Positions 1 through 11,781 are shown, numbered from the stretch's first letter. The stretch is DNA of 64,000 bases from Plenodomus lindquistii (GCA_025504975.1 JANUWI010000001.1:186001-250000); one strand, 5' to 3'. Program-made: numbers and translations. The notes: a model not told the origin generated them from the sequence alone.

Positions 1-721
1 TCTGACACGTTGATTTGCGCATTTTGTTGTTTCTGTGGAAGTTCAAGATCGCTTCGTACATATATCCCGCTGTCCTCTAGCTGCAGAGTTGGCGTTGTCC
101 TAAATGCACGCAGTTGTTACTTGCGGACTCCATCGAATGCTAACAACGTGCCCATGAATGATGGACTGCACTAACGTTCTCCCAGAATTAGAGTACTCGG
201 AACATGATAGACTACTGAATGCGTAGGGCGTACACTGCCACGCTGCCACGCTGCCTCCCACTATCCGGGTACTAGCCGGTCAGGGAAAGCGCAGCCGACT
301 ATCTGAAAGTGGGGAACCATGCGGTAGCCACTGCTGTACTTCCCTCATGACCACAACACACAAGTTGCCCAAAAGCGCCATACAATTCTCGCGTACCTGT
401 CGTCACTTGTGGAAACTGTGAGACTGCCGGCCTCAGAATTTCCGCATTATCTCGATAGTCCACAGCTATATACGAAGAAGTCCATATCTACTGAGTTCCC
501 GCCTTACCACACGAGCAAAACCATCAGGTTTACGAAGCAGCGGAAAGAAGACGCATAACTTAGATTCTAAAAGTAAGTCTCTAATTACTTGCAAAGTCGA
601 TACTTTCAGTTTAAACGCCTTTACAAAGCCTTTAACATAGCGCAATAGCTGTAGACACTGACTTGTGTTCTAGAATTAGGTGACTTGTAAAATAAGCTCC
701 CCTTCGTAGGCTCCATACATC
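1..721. other. Intergenic, no gene seen
   Basis: No reading frame of gene quality lies here. The last ~200 bases directly precede the amidase start and presumably hold its promoter and leader. No tRNA, repeat array or recognisable regulatory site was seen. Confidence 0.5.
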
Positions 722-2926
722 ATGGTGAGTGGACCGATCCTACTACATCACCACGCTAACCTAGCACCAGGTCGACCCGAGCGACCGCCTAAAGGCAGGC
801 TTTGACATTGTAGAAGCAAGTATCGAAGACCACCGAGCTGCTCTAGACTCAGGACAAGCGACAAGTGTGGACATCGTCGTAGCCTACCTAAACCGTATTG
901 CGACCTACGACACATGCTCTGGCCTCAATGCATTTACCGTCTTCAATCCAAATGTATTTGAAGAAGCAGAAGCTTCAGATGCAAGAAGACGCCAAGGACT
1001 GGCACCACGTGCTCTGGAAGGCATCCCGTATACGATTAAAGACAGCTATAAGGTTGCAGGCATGAGCGTGACCAATGGTTCGCCTGCTTTGAAAGGTGTC
1101 ATGTCAAGCGAGGACTCTGCGATTGCGGGCAAGTTTAGAGCTGCTGGCGCTGTGTTGCTTGGGAAGACCAACATGCCACCTATGGCTGCAGGAGGTTCTG
1201 TATTTCACAGCTTCTGGCGTTTCACAATGCTAACATGATATAAGGCATGCAAAGGGGCATGTATGGTCGCGCCGAGTCGCCGTACAACTCAAAATATCTT
1301 ACTGGAGCTTTCTCTTCTGGATCTTCCAATGGTGCAGCGACTTCGATTGCCTCAAGTATGGCGGCATTTGGGATGGGCAGCGAGACCGTCAGTAGTGGCA
1401 GAAGTCCAGCCTCTAATAATGGCTTGGTATGCTATACGCCGTCGAAGGGACTGCTGAGTTGCAGAGGTCTCTGGCCACTATACATCACATGCGATGTGCC
1501 TACACCGTATGCGCGATCAGTCAGTGACATGCTGGAGCTACTGAACGTGATAGCGACTCCCGATGAAGATACCACGGGGGACTTCATCCGCGAGCAGACG
1601 CACATCACGATCCCCAAACCACCGGCAATCGACTACACCTCCCTGAAGGACGAGAATGCCCTCAAAGGCAAAAGAATCGGAGTACCGAAACTCTACATCG
1701 GACAGCAAGACTCAGACCCCCACGCCAAACCCACCTTCGTCTCCTCAGAAGTCAAACAACTCTGGACCCAAACCGCCACAGCCCTCGAATCCCTCGGCGC
1801 AAAACTCGTATACACCGACTTCCCCCTGATAACAAACTACGAAAACGACTCCACTTCCGGCGAAGCAAACAACGTCTCGGGCCGCCCCTCGGACTGGAAT
1901 TTCCTCGAACGAGGGCACCTCATCGCGCAAGCCTGGAACGAGTTCCTCATTCAAAACAACGATGCTAATATCAAGAATCTGACAGATATCCAAGATTCCG
2001 GGATGCTGTTTCCTAAACCGGACGGCTATCTCCCCGATAGGTTCCTCGAAGTACGAAATTGGATCGATTACCCCAGTCTGCCCTCCCTGCTCCACAACAT
2101 CACCGAGACATCACTCCACGATGTGCAGGGCATGTCGCAAGCGCTCAAGGCCCTCGAAGCCCAGCGCAAACGCGATTTGGAGGATTGGATGGATGCGAAT
2201 CATCTCGACGTCGTTGCCTTCCCTGCGCAAGGCGATGTTGGATTAGCGGATCTGGAAACGAATATAGAAAGTACGACGCATAGTCTGCGTAACGGGGTGA
2301 AATACTCCAACGGTAACCGCGCGATTCGCCACCTAGGTGTTCCGACGGTGAGTGTGCCGATGGGGGTGATGAGTGAGAAGCGTATGCCGGTAAACTTGAC
2401 GTTTGCGGGGAAAGCGTCCGTGTTGTCAAGACAGTCCGAGGATGCGGAGTTGGTGCGGTTTGCGTATGCGTTTGAGCAGGCGACGAAGTGGCGTGTGGCG
2501 CCGCCTTTGACACCGGGTTTGTCTAGTGATGTCGTTCCTCTTCGTAACAATAAGAATGATGATGGTGGGGAAGGAGAACGCCCTTGCGTTACGGTCGCTG
2601 CGCGCGCTGAAGTCTCGCAGGGCGATACGCGCGGAATGACGATTCGGCTTAGTGGTATGGCGACGGCGACTACATCGGTGAAAGTCTATGTCGACGGAGA
2701 GCAAAGGCTGGATGATGGCGTGAGCAGTGATGGGGATTGGAAGGTCACGATCGACGGATTCGAGCCGGTAAGACCGGTTTGCCTGGGATGGGATTTGAAG
2801 CCATTAGAGAAGAGAGATGTTATGTGTGTTGTCGTTGCAGAGGGGGTGGGGGGTATGAGGACGGCGAAGGTGGTATGGGTTGGGATTCCGGAGGGGGTAG
2901 AAGGGAAGGTGGAGAGGGGTGGGTAG
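722..2926 (+). CDS. Amidase signature family enzyme
   Basis: Three exons: 722-724 (only the ATG), 771-1194 and 1245-2926, giving 702 aa. Both introns (46 and 50 nt) have GT..AG ends and a GCTAAC branch-like site. The amidase signature triad is visible: Lys91 in TIKDSY, a cis-Ser near residue 170 in GSSNG, and the nucleophile near Ser193 in ETVSSGRSPAS, which aligns with the usual TGGSIRxPAS. The family hydrolyses C-N amide bonds; the substrate cannot be told from sequence. About 150 residues follow the amidase core; residues ~600-690 look like a beta-rich Ig-like add-on, unusual for plain amidases. There is no obvious signal peptide, so it is probably cytosolic. The one-codon first exon is the least certain part, but it restores the family N-terminus (VDPSDRLKAGFDIVEASI), which the next in-frame ATG would lose. 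Confidence 0.85.
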
Positions 2927-3259
2927 GTGAAGTGACAAGACATGCGCGAGACACGGTGGTGGGGAGGTCTGGAGATTGGACGGGTAGCCTGAGTGAAGTG
3001 CCATGAACAAACAGGGGGCTTTGTCGCAACACATTACTGACGACCTTCACAATGCGCTCGTCACAACGTAAATGTAACCTTTACGCCCTTATACGAGAAA
3101 TATCCTTCCAGTATCACAAGCGCAACAATTGCTCCCTACAACACACATACCAAGAAAAGTCATTGCCATCAAATCTCACTACACCGCTCACACACCCAGT
3201 TCCCCAACTCAACTCAGCCAATCCACCAGCCAGTCCAAGAAACCCATTCCCCACCCCCC

Positions 3260-3799
3260 ATGTCCCGCACACCTCCCCTCCCCATCCCTAAAACCCTCAC
3301 CCACCTCATTTCCCTCTCTCCAACACCCTACACCCTAGGCCACACTCTCGCCACGCTCCTTACACAGATCCGCCCCTTGGTAGACACGCACCTCTCCCAC
3401 CCTTCCACATACACTTCCCCCTCCCCGCTCTACGACTTGATCCCCGCACTCGACGCCTTCCTGTGCGAGGCACGGTGTCGCGATGGGTGTACGGCTGCAA
3501 TGCCGTTTGATTACCATGGTGTTGGTGATGGCAAGACTCGGGCGTTGAGGGCGAGGTATGTGGTGGTTTATGCGAGGGTTTTGGAGGGTATGTTTAAGAG
3601 GAGTGTTGGGGAGGGGTTGCGGGGGGTTTGGAGGGCGTGGGTAGAGACGCAGAATAGGGAGTTTAATGAGGGGGTTAATGAGGTGTTGGGTGGGGGACTG
3701 TGGGAGGTTTATCCGGGGGAGAATGTTGTTGTGGTGGTTGGAGAGGGGGATTGGGCGGGGTGGTTGAGGGAGAGATGTGAGGGTTTGGAGGATATTTAG
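3260..3799 (+). CDS. Small hypothetical protein
   Basis: An uninterrupted 179-aa frame on the same strand as the flanking amidase and coronin genes. I do not recognise the protein. The N-terminus is Pro/Thr/Ser-rich; the middle contains a short Cys cluster (CEARCRDGC), and the second half is acidic and Trp-rich (WRAWVETQNREFNEGVNEV, ending GWLRERCEGLEDI) and probably alpha-helical. The leader before the ATG is C-rich and C/T-rich, as is common before fungal start codons, while the 3' half becomes strongly G-rich on the coding strand. No signal peptide or membrane segment is seen. It reads like a lineage-restricted fungal protein; the assignment rests only on length, codon-like composition and position. 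Confidence 0.5.
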   Translation: MSRTPPLPIPKTLTHLISLSPTPYTLGHTLATLLTQIRPLVDTHLSHPSTYTSPSPLYDLIPALDAFLCEARCRDGCTAAMPFDYHGVGDGKTRALRARYVVVYARVLEGMFKRSVGEGLRGVWRAWVETQNREFNEGVNEVLGGGLWEVYPGENVVVVVGEGDWAGWLRERCEGLEDI

Positions 3800-4456
3800 G
3801 GTAGGTTGTCGATATCTCTAATTCTCTACCTTTTACGGATTTTTTGTTTTGTGGGGGTGCTCTTTGCTTTGTTTTGTGGCCTGCCTGCTCATGTTTTCAC
3901 GTACCAACCACTGTCGATGCATTTTCATAACGGTGAGAATGACTTTGACGGCATTCGAAACTTTACTAGACCAGCGTTTAGTTGCCATGAATCGCATTCT
4001 TGTGGATAGTTCGTTCTCCCTTGCCAGTTGCACGTGAGGTGGAATGCTTTGATTGGTGTTCCTTGTAAGGCTGCATGATGGGATTGTAAAGGTGACACGA
4101 CGATTGGCTCGTTGTTGGAGAATATGCAGGACTAGGCTCTTCCCCCTCTCGAATTTGATCGCATGTGGGCAAACGTGGAGTGGAGGGGTGGAGTAGTGGA
4201 GTAGTGGACGCTGGGCAGGGCAGGCATTGCTTGCATTAGGAAGTGGGTCCGACCAGGGTCCAGCCAGCACGTGATTTGTGCAGCCGTGAGGTCGCATTGG
4301 GCGCAACTCTGTTGAAACGCGATTGGAACCCACAGCACAGCCCTCTCATCAACCCCCCACGCTTCTTACACTTTCTCACGCGACTTCAGGGGGGCGAACA
4401 AACTACATACATTCCCAACAGCATCTGTCCTGCTTGAGGCGCATTTGAAGCGAACC
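3800..4456. other. Intergenic spacer before coronin
   Basis: No supported gene. The interval holds the 3' end of the small upstream gene and the promoter and leader of coronin. Short overlapping frames here have no recognisable content. Confidence 0.4.
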
Positions 4457-6613
4457 ATGGCCGGCCGTTTTGTGAGAGCATCCAAATATCGTGAGTTGGC
4501 GGTCCGCGACAGCTTCAGCCAGGCCGCCCATACTGACGTGCGCATGCAGGCCACGTCTTTGGCAAGGGCACCAAGAAGGTAGGCAACTGCATACGCTTCA
4601 CTGCCGACATGGACATGCTCACCAGACCACAGGAGCAATGCTACGATAACCTGCGCATCTCCAAGAACGCCTGGGACACCAACCTGATCAAGGTCAGCAT
4701 GCCGCGCACGCGACCCCGTGCAACATAGACTCATCGTGCCCAGGCCAACCCAGAATATGTCTCGGTCAACTGGGAAGCCAGCGGCGGCGGCGCCTTTGCC
4801 GTCATCCCCATCAACGAGCGTGGCCGCGCCCCCGACCAACTGCCCCTCTTCCGTGGACACACTGCTGCCGTCCTCGACACCGACTGGTACCGTCTTTTGC
4901 TGGGTGCATGGCAGAGGAGCGCAGAGAGGCTAATTGTTCCGCAGGAGTCCGTTCAACGACTCGCTCATCTCGTCTGCCTCCGACGACGGCAAGGTCTTCA
5001 TCTGGAAGGTGCCGGACAACTTCACACTGCACACGGATGCCGAGGAGCCCGCTGATGTTGCGCCTGTTGCGCGACTGAGCGGCCACATGAGGTTTGACGC
5101 TGCGCTTTCGTCCTGTCCTGGCCGCCTCTAATCGTCATACAGGAAGGTCGGACATGTCCTCTTCAACTCGGCCGCCGAAAACGTCCTCGCCTCCGCATCT
5201 GGCGACTACACCGTCAAGCTTTGGGACGTCGAGGCTGGCGTCGCGCCCCTCACGCTCAAGCACAACGACATCGTACAGTCACTCTCATGGAGTCCCGACG
5301 GTTCCATGCTCGTCACCACCAGCCGAGACAAGAAGCTGCGCGTGTGGGATGCACGACAGCAGAAGCCCGCGCAAGAAGTGGCCGGCCACCCAGGCGCCAA
5401 GAATAGCCGCGCTGTATGGATGGGCGAGACGGACCGCATTGCTACCACTGGCTTCTCGCGCATGAGCGATCGCCAACTTGGCCTGTGGGACCCGCGCAAC
5501 CCCGCCGAGCCCATTGGTGGCTTCCAGATCCTCGACTCCATCTCGGGCGTCTGCATGCCCTTCTGGGACGACGGCACATCGTGCTTGTACCTTGCTGGCA
5601 AGGGGTGAGTACATGTGATGAAACATGGAAGCAATCGGACTAACAATATCAGCGACGGCAACATCCGCTACTACGAATACGAAAACGACAAGTTCGAGTA
5701 CCTCTCCGAGTACAAGTCTGCCGACCCCCAGCGCGGTATCGCTTTCCTCCCCAAGCGCGGCATCAACCTGCACGAGAACGAGGTCCTCCGCTGCTTCAAG
5801 ACGGTCAACGACTCGTACATTGAGCCCGTATCCTTCATCGTGCCCCGTCGATCCGAAATGTTCCAGAGCGACATTTACCCGCCCACAACTGGCTCCAAGG
5901 CTGGCGTAACCGCTGCTGAGTGGTTCGGCGGTAAGACTGCACTACCTCCTAAGATTTCGCTCGAGAGTGTATACGACGGCGGCGCCCCAGAAGAGGTTGC
6001 TTCTGAATACAAGGCTCCACCGCCTGTGGCCGCGCAGCCCTCGCCAGTAAAGGCAGAGGCACCAAAGGCCGCTCCTGAGCCAACGCCGGCACCTGTCGCA
6101 TCTCGTGGTCCTCCACCATCCATGAACGACAACAAGGACTCATTGGCAGCTGGCGCCTCCAAATTCGCCGACAAGGACGACGCATCAGACAACGACAGCG
6201 CCTCCAGCTTCGAGGAGGTCCCCAAGCCCATTGAACGCCCAACGGTAGCTGCCGCACGACAAGAAGAGAAGAGGGAACCAGAACCCGTCTCGAAGCCCAC
6301 ACCCGCGCCGACATTCACCCCCTCGCACGTCAAGTCAAGCCCCTCCGTCGCCGAATCCACTCCTGCCGCATCGTCCTCCGCACCCAGCTCCGGTGGCCCC
6401 GCCGGTGCCCTCCGCGACGCCCTCGGCGACATCAAGCACCAACTCGAGCACCAGAACAAAGTCATGTCCGACCAATCCGACCAAATTGCCATTCTCGTCC
6501 GCGAAGTCTCGACCCTAAAATCCAAACTCGGATCTTCGCAGGGCCCCTCGGACCGCGAAAAGGACGAGCGTATCAGGCAGTTGGAGTTGGAGCTTGAGGA
6601 GGCTAGGTCTTGA
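4457..6613 (+). CDS. crn1: Coronin, actin-binding WD40 protein
   Basis: Seven exons: 4457-4490, 4550-4578, 4633-4692, 4744-4886, 4945-5091, 5143-5604 and 5653-6613, coding 611 aa. The start reads MAGRFVRASKYRHVFGKG, the coronin N-terminal signature. WD40 blades follow (SPFNDSLISSASDDGKVFIW; ASASGDYTVKLWDVEAG; DKKLRVWDARQQ; DRQLGLWDPRNP), then the coronin C-terminal extension (GIAFLPKRGINLHENEV, SFIVPRRSEMFQSDIYPP). A ~200-residue Pro/Ala/Ser-rich unique region comes next, and a C-terminal coiled coil ends EKDERIRQLELELEEARS. Coronins bind F-actin and regulate Arp2/3 at cortical actin patches; the terminal coiled coil mediates oligomerisation. Six short introns crowd into the first half, the usual fungal arrangement. 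Identification is secure; each junction was checked for frame continuity. Confidence 0.95.
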
Positions 6614-7049
6614 TTTGCACTTATCCCAATTCAATCAGCACAGATTGTTGTTCAAGGCGTTCAGAGACTGACGGTTTTAATCAGTGTACTCGATGGTGGG
6701 ATTTGGAAGAGGCTTTTTGGCGGGGGTGGATGTTATTGGTGGTAAACAGGAGGTGATGGTGAAGCGGTAGTTTTGTACGATGATTAAAAGATGTGGATTT
6801 TGGTGAATGTATGTGTAGGTATTGTTCTGTTCGAGCTGGACTGTACTGCTTGTTGTTGTCTTGCTTATCAGCAAGGTGGTTTTTCTTTTTGGGCGGAGCG
6901 GCATTTGTATTGGAAGAAAAGTTGAATTTCATAACATAACATTTCTTACTTAGCCTGACACTTTCTTGGTGAGTGAGATGAGATGTGTTGGGAATCTGGC
7001 GGAGGAGGAGAAATGAGAAGCTCATTTTCAAAGAGTCTCGAAGGGGAGG
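6614..7049. other. Intergenic (3' regions)
   Basis: This is the AT-rich 3' flank of coronin facing the decayed end of the GH55 relic. No gene is supported. Confidence 0.4.
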
Positions 7050-8219
7050 CTGAACGCACTGTTCCTACAGCTAGCACTATAAACTATATGAGAGGTCCAC
7101 AGATCGGATGCGACGTCGCCGGGGTGAGGGCCTGCCATGTTGACTTCGAGCAAGGTGGCGATAGTATGTCGGTGAATTGGGCGATGCCCTCTTCGCCAGG
7201 GTCCCCGACGCGGATGATGGGTTGGAGGTTGAGGGGGTCTTTGAAGAAGGCGCCGCGGCCGGAGAGCTGGGTGAAGGATTCGCCCCATAGGCGGCTGTTG
7301 GGTGGGATGTAGAGGGTTAGGTTAGTGATCTGATCCAAGGTGTAGTCTTGATAAGTTGGCGGAGTGACGGTGTATTAGGCCCCGTCCTTGTTCACGAGGT
7401 CGGATGGGCGTGAGGTGGTTACCAACCGGCCTGCAGACATCTCTGGGGTGGTGGATGGGTCATCGCCTTCGTAGATGTGGCCTCTGATCCATAAGTTGCC
7501 CGGCTCGACAGATCCGGTGAGGAGAGCAGAGTTACTGGCTTTGACTGCGATGGGTATATTTGAGCATGCATCAATGTTCTTGAGCACAATGGATCCTATC
7601 GAATTTGGCATGTTCGCGTCGACATGGACTAGGACCTTGGTGTCGGTGGCCTTTGTGTCGAACATGTTCAATAAACCGATTGTGTAATTCGACATGTTCA
7701 CTCCAATGCTGATATTTTTGAATGAGCATCCTTGGACAGATATTTGAACCGTATTCAAAGGCCTGATGCCAGTACTCACTCCCTGGAACTGAATCTTCTT
7801 GAAGTGATATTGCGTGCTCGTTCCCAACCATCCCATGCCTCCACCGCGAAATACCAGGTCCTGGAAAATGAAAGGCGAGTCCGCGCCGACAGATACAATG
7901 CCAATATGTGTCGTACCATTTGGCATCAAAAACAACGAGTTCGAGATTTGAGATGCTTGGCTCACAGTCCAGTTCACCAATGCCATGTTCGCGTTTTCTG
8001 GAATAGCGGTACTGTCAAACACCAAGTCCTTCATCTCGTGGTAGAACGAATTCATGCCCGAAGAGTTTGGATCGCCGCTAATGGGGGGGGGAGGCGTGTT
8101 TGCTGCCGTTGAAGTTTGGGCTGGCTTTGATCGATGGCCGATTGAGCGGATCGCCCATTAGCACCGTACCAATGTAGGTTTGAATCACTCTGCTCGTCAT
8201 GTATGTCTCAGGAGGAAAA
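7050..8219 (-). pseudogene. GH55 beta-1,3-glucanase relic
   Basis: Minus-strand translation pieces together a glycoside hydrolase family 55 (exo-beta-1,3-glucanase, double pectate-lyase-like helix) protein, but in several frames. The remnant opens with FPPETYMTSRVIQTYIG, so the family N-terminus is missing. A run of nine C (plus strand 8083-8091) shifts the frame; one C fewer would restore it into NSSGMNSFYHEMKDLVFD. The frame then runs to an in-frame TAA at 7377-7375, beyond which the same frame continues (YTVTPPTYQDYTLDQITN) into LYIPPNSRLWGESFTQL of the second helix, with the expected start of that domain absent. A further shift near 7150-7165 leads to LEVNMAGPHPGDVASDLW, matching the family EWNxxGxxPG region, after which homology stops. 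Both ends and several internal points are broken, so it cannot encode an active enzyme. Confidence 0.8.
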
Positions 8220-8235
8220 TACAACAGCCAGCTAG

Positions 8236-10065
8236 CTAGTGCAGCCGAATAGTTCTAACGGCCGTGTTGCTACTTACCAGTACAGCCTCGCCGTCCATAA
8301 CTCCGTGAACGTAAGCATCCCCAACCAAAGTAAAGTTTCCAGACGACAGTGCCAGAGATGGTCCTGCCTTTCGCAAGATGAACGGCACTCTCCCTCCATA
8401 TAATATCCAGACTTCATCTCCCGAGGCGATCTGGGGTGGACCAATGCCCATGTAGCCCCTTTTCGTCACAAAGTAGGAGTGATTAGGGACCATGCCGCAG
8501 AGAGACTCGTAGACAGGGCCGCTACATTCCATGTTTTCTTTGAGCCGTTGGACAATTTCTTCGAATGCTTGCGCGTGATGGGCCTTCGCTCGTCCTATAG
8601 GTGTTTCGCTCATGAGTAGATCCCCGAGCATCGTTCGCCAGAAAGCTGACGCCCATGAGCCACCGGCAACGTATTCATCGCCGAGTAATTGAGCTTTATA
8701 GTATTGAGAGGCCAACTCTCTACACTGCATGATGGCATCGTGAAGCTTGTGATTGCTGATAGTCTCATCTGCATCGACAGTGAGTGTCTCCATCACATCA
8801 ATAACCTCATCGACAACACAACCAGCTAGCTTGACCACATTCGAGTTCTCCATGTGTGAGACGCGAAGAATCCTTTTTCCTGCTGCGCGAAATTGTCGGT
8901 ACCTGTGAGTGTGATTCCACCACTTGAGCTGATGCTTACCAACTCGATTGGTGGTCGAGAAGTCGATAGCCCAGGTTGGCAGTCTCAAGATTGTGTGAGG
9001 CATCTCACATGAACCTAGGAAAGGCCTGAGTCCACCCTCTAGACGTATTAGATCCGCTGTAACGTTACTAAACAAAGAGCCAGCGTCGATTTCATAGTCG
9101 CATATCTGTGCACTAGGTAGTGCGCTATTGGGGATGAGACCCATCAAGGCATAGACTTTGTCTCGAGGGTCGGTGGCGCTTCTGTGTCTCCAGCGCATCA
9201 GTATATCCAGCGGACCATCGTCGTTATTAGACGAGTGCAGAAAGCCGCGCACAGGATAGAGCAGATGTCGAAGCAGCTTGTAGTGCTGGGTGCGACAGCG
9301 CATGAATTCTGGAGAAAAGTATAGGTGCATGCGGCCACTACGCAACATCTGGGATGCTGCCATGATCTCTCCCCGGTTGACGCATAATGGACCCCAGAGT
9401 AGGAGTGCTGAACTCGGTATGATGGCCTCTTGTACCGTCCAGATCCGACTCCACCATGAATTTCCATACATAGCAAAGTCCTCGAAGGCGAATCGTGTCA
9501 AGCGACCGTCATCTGTATCTTCAAACAAATCTGGTAGCTCCTTCAGTGGACGTCTTTCCACTGCGGCCACAGTCTTGATGAAAGTGAATACTGCTTCAGC
9601 GTGTTTGAATGCATACGTCTTGTTTGCGTTTGGAATCTCGCCCAGCCAGATCAGACAACGCGTGCATCCTTTGTAAATTTCTCTCATCATAGCAACCTGG
9701 CTTGACTTCTCCTTGAGGTCCCATTGGTTGATGCAGAGCTGATCAATCCAGATCGTTCTTCTTTTGTTAGGATCTCGAAGGCGTTGTAGAGCAGCGTGCA
9801 AATTTGATGTGACCTCTACACTGTGCCCAGAAAGTTCAACTTGAACCATGTTGGCGGGCTCGCCCCAAACATAAGAAAGAGCTTCATACTTTGGACCATC
9901 TCTTATGTTCACCGTTTGCGGTTCACAGCGTATCTGGTCGTCCCGGTGGCCAGGCAAAATATGTAAAACCCGGAAAGAGCCCTCGGACGATTGTTCTGAC
10001 CCCACAAGGATAGCGCGTTCCCTGCCAGACGATCTGGATCTTGGCTCGCCATCTCGAAACTTCAT
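8236..10065 (-). CDS. HET domain (heterokaryon incompatibility) protein
   Basis: A single-exon 609-aa frame. The HET domain occupies residues ~55-215, with the three family blocks visible: YEALSYVWG, then TIWIDQLCINQWDLKEKSSQ with REIYKGCTRCLIWLGE, and SRIWTVQEAIIPSSALLLWG. A helical region follows with the DPRDKVYALMGLIP motif typical of long fungal HET proteins, and the C-terminus contains PQIASGDEVWILYGGRVPFILR. HET-domain proteins trigger a growth-arrest or cell-death reaction when incompatible strains fuse, usually with a polymorphic partner. No NACHT, WD40 or other partner domain is fused here. The gene sits immediately upstream of the GH55 relic on the same strand, its stop only ~17 nt from where the relic begins. 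Family assignment is secure; a role in self-recognition is inferred from the family only. Confidence 0.9.
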   Translation of the reverse strand: MKFRDGEPRSRSSGRERAILVGSEQSSEGSFRVLHILPGHRDDQIRCEPQTVNIRDGPKYEALSYVWGEPANMVQVELSGHSVEVTSNLHAALQRLRDPNKRRTIWIDQLCINQWDLKEKSSQVAMMREIYKGCTRCLIWLGEIPNANKTYAFKHAEAVFTFIKTVAAVERRPLKELPDLFEDTDDGRLTRFAFEDFAMYGNSWWSRIWTVQEAIIPSSALLLWGPLCVNRGEIMAASQMLRSGRMHLYFSPEFMRCRTQHYKLLRHLLYPVRGFLHSSNNDDGPLDILMRWRHRSATDPRDKVYALMGLIPNSALPSAQICDYEIDAGSLFSNVTADLIRLEGGLRPFLGSCEMPHTILRLPTWAIDFSTTNRVGKHQLKWWNHTHRYRQFRAAGKRILRVSHMENSNVVKLAGCVVDEVIDVMETLTVDADETISNHKLHDAIMQCRELASQYYKAQLLGDEYVAGGSWASAFWRTMLGDLLMSETPIGRAKAHHAQAFEEIVQRLKENMECSGPVYESLCGMVPNHSYFVTKRGYMGIGPPQIASGDEVWILYGGRVPFILRKAGPSLALSSGNFTLVGDAYVHGVMDGEAVLVSSNTAVRTIRLH

Positions 10066-10636
10066 ATCTGCATCATGTCAGACCCGGTGGGGCGGTGGAG
10101 GGCGCTTCTCAGCACGATAAGTCAATATGCTCAGTACTCATCGGGCTCCACCGAGTATAGATCACGGTAGTAAGAAAGCTTCAATAGTAGCAAAGAGATG
10201 GGCAATAAATTTTCGGTAGCACAATAGCTCTGAGTTTGAGGTGTCTGGAATCATGCAAGTGTGAGAGTTGTCCCAATGTTGATTACGCCCAGAGAAAGGT
10301 GGGGTAACGCTAGTCAGGCAGCGACGATAGGATGGACACAGTAAACATCCTTGAAATTCGTGAAGGGCAAAGAGAAGAGATACACATACGCGCTTCATCT
10401 ATTGCGGTATATCATGCTTGCAACAGCTATCATGTGCAATTCTGCATTTGCACTAGTAGTGTATGTATCTCCTTGGGTCCATCTTATTGCAAGTGAACGC
10501 CTGAAAGATAACACGAAATGGAACGCTAGAGTGGCACAGTGATAGAGTAAGCAGGGCAATATTCAGGAACATTGTTACCTGCGCCCTTCCTCTAATACTT
10601 GAAGCTTTCGTCTCTTCTGCACAACGAAACGGTAAA
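10066..10636. other. Divergent promoter region
   Basis: The ~570 bp gap lies between the divergently transcribed HET gene (-) and the SDR gene (+) and should carry both promoters. A 78-codon minus-strand frame is present but shows nothing gene-like. Confidence 0.4.
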
Positions 10637-11702
10637 ATGGAAGGAACTGTTGTCATTACTGGCGCCAACGGCTCTCTTGCTCTACCAGCGGTCGAGCACT
10701 TACTTAACAGTCCCCCCTCCTTCACGTTGCTCCTCATTGTACGAGATGATTCGGAGCAAGACCCAAATACAGCGAAGCTCCGTCGAATTAGAGCCGAACA
10801 TCCCAACGCAGCTGCGACGATTCGCAAATTGGACCTGAACGCCCTAGAAGACGTACGCGTTTTCAGCGACTCCGTGCTTGCAGATATTACTGGAGGAAGT
10901 CTGCCTCGCATCAGCGCGATCATATGCAATGCGATGACATGGGGTCTCTCCGGCGGACCGAAGTACTCGAAAGACGGCTACGAGACGTCCATTGCCATCA
11001 ACTACCTAGCACACTTCTTGTTATGTTTGAGGTTGCTGGGCGGTATGAATCCGATGCGTGGCCGGGTCGTGTTCCTGGGAAGCATTGCACATTGGCCAGA
11101 GAAGGCAGGCTTCTCCAAAGGCTACCCTACTCATGTGCCTAACGATATGGAACTGTTGGTACATCCGCAATTAGATCCGCCGAACGGAGAGATGGATCGA
11201 GGCTTTCAGCGGTATGGTACGAGCAAGCTGGCTACTGTGTTGGTCAAGTATGAGCTAAACCGAAGACTGAAAGCAGTAAGTGGGTCTCTAAATTAAGTCT
11301 TAATATTCCTACTGTGTAGACATGGCTGACCACTGATATTAGAGCCGAGATAGTGAGTCGATCAGGGCCGTCACGGTCGATACGCTTGATATGGTCAACT
11401 CTCGAGCCTTTTCGCAGCCGCATGTACCACTTTACATGCGGATCGTGTTCCCAATATTGAACTGGTTGCTACCTCTTCTGAGACTGGGCAACAAACGCTT
11501 CGTACGAGTTGAGCAAGCAGCAAAGGCTGTTGTGGATATCACTGTGGCAGACAAGTACGCAGGACAAGAGGGGTACTTCGAAGGGACCGAAAAGGTCAGC
11601 AGTTCGCCAGCCAGCCTAGACGTGGATTTGCAAAAGGCGTTGTGGGCAAGGAGCATCGAATGGTGTAAATTGGAAGGGAAAGACGTGGTGATCGATATTT
11701 GA
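10637..11702 (+). CDS. Short-chain dehydrogenase/reductase
   Basis: Two exons, 10637-11275 and 11343-11702, encode 332 aa; the join AAA GCA|AGC is in phase 0. Rossmann features: an N-terminal VVITGANGSLALPAVEHLL cofactor loop, with Ser and Leu where the usual TGxxxGxG has later glycines, ICNAMTW in place of NNAG, and an active site with GSIAHW followed by RYGTSKLA (YxxxK, Tyr near residue 193). The C-terminal third contains a hydrophobic stretch (IVFPILNWLLPLLRL) that may associate with membranes, as in retinol-dehydrogenase-like SDRs. Substrate unknown. The 3' end lies only 73 bp from the target duplication of the inserted element, so its terminator or 3' UTR may now read into the transposon. 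Confidence 0.85.
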
Positions 11703-11775
11703 CGTGACGAATAGTTTGACCCTGACGCTACTGTAGGTAAGTATGTCCCTAAGTGAAGTTTCGATAAAGGTCGTG

Positions 11776-11781
11776 GACGGG
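11776..11781. repeat. Target site duplication, left
   Basis: GACGGG directly precedes the left inverted repeat and recurs immediately after the right one (20140-20145). A TA dinucleotide at the TIR ends is an alternative duplication, but the exact 6-mer match makes 6 bp the better reading. Confidence 0.8.

Noticed and set aside
7050..8219. GH55 fragments as separate small genes
   Set aside because: The pieces are collinear parts of one family and lie in different frames with an in-frame stop, so one pseudogene explains them.
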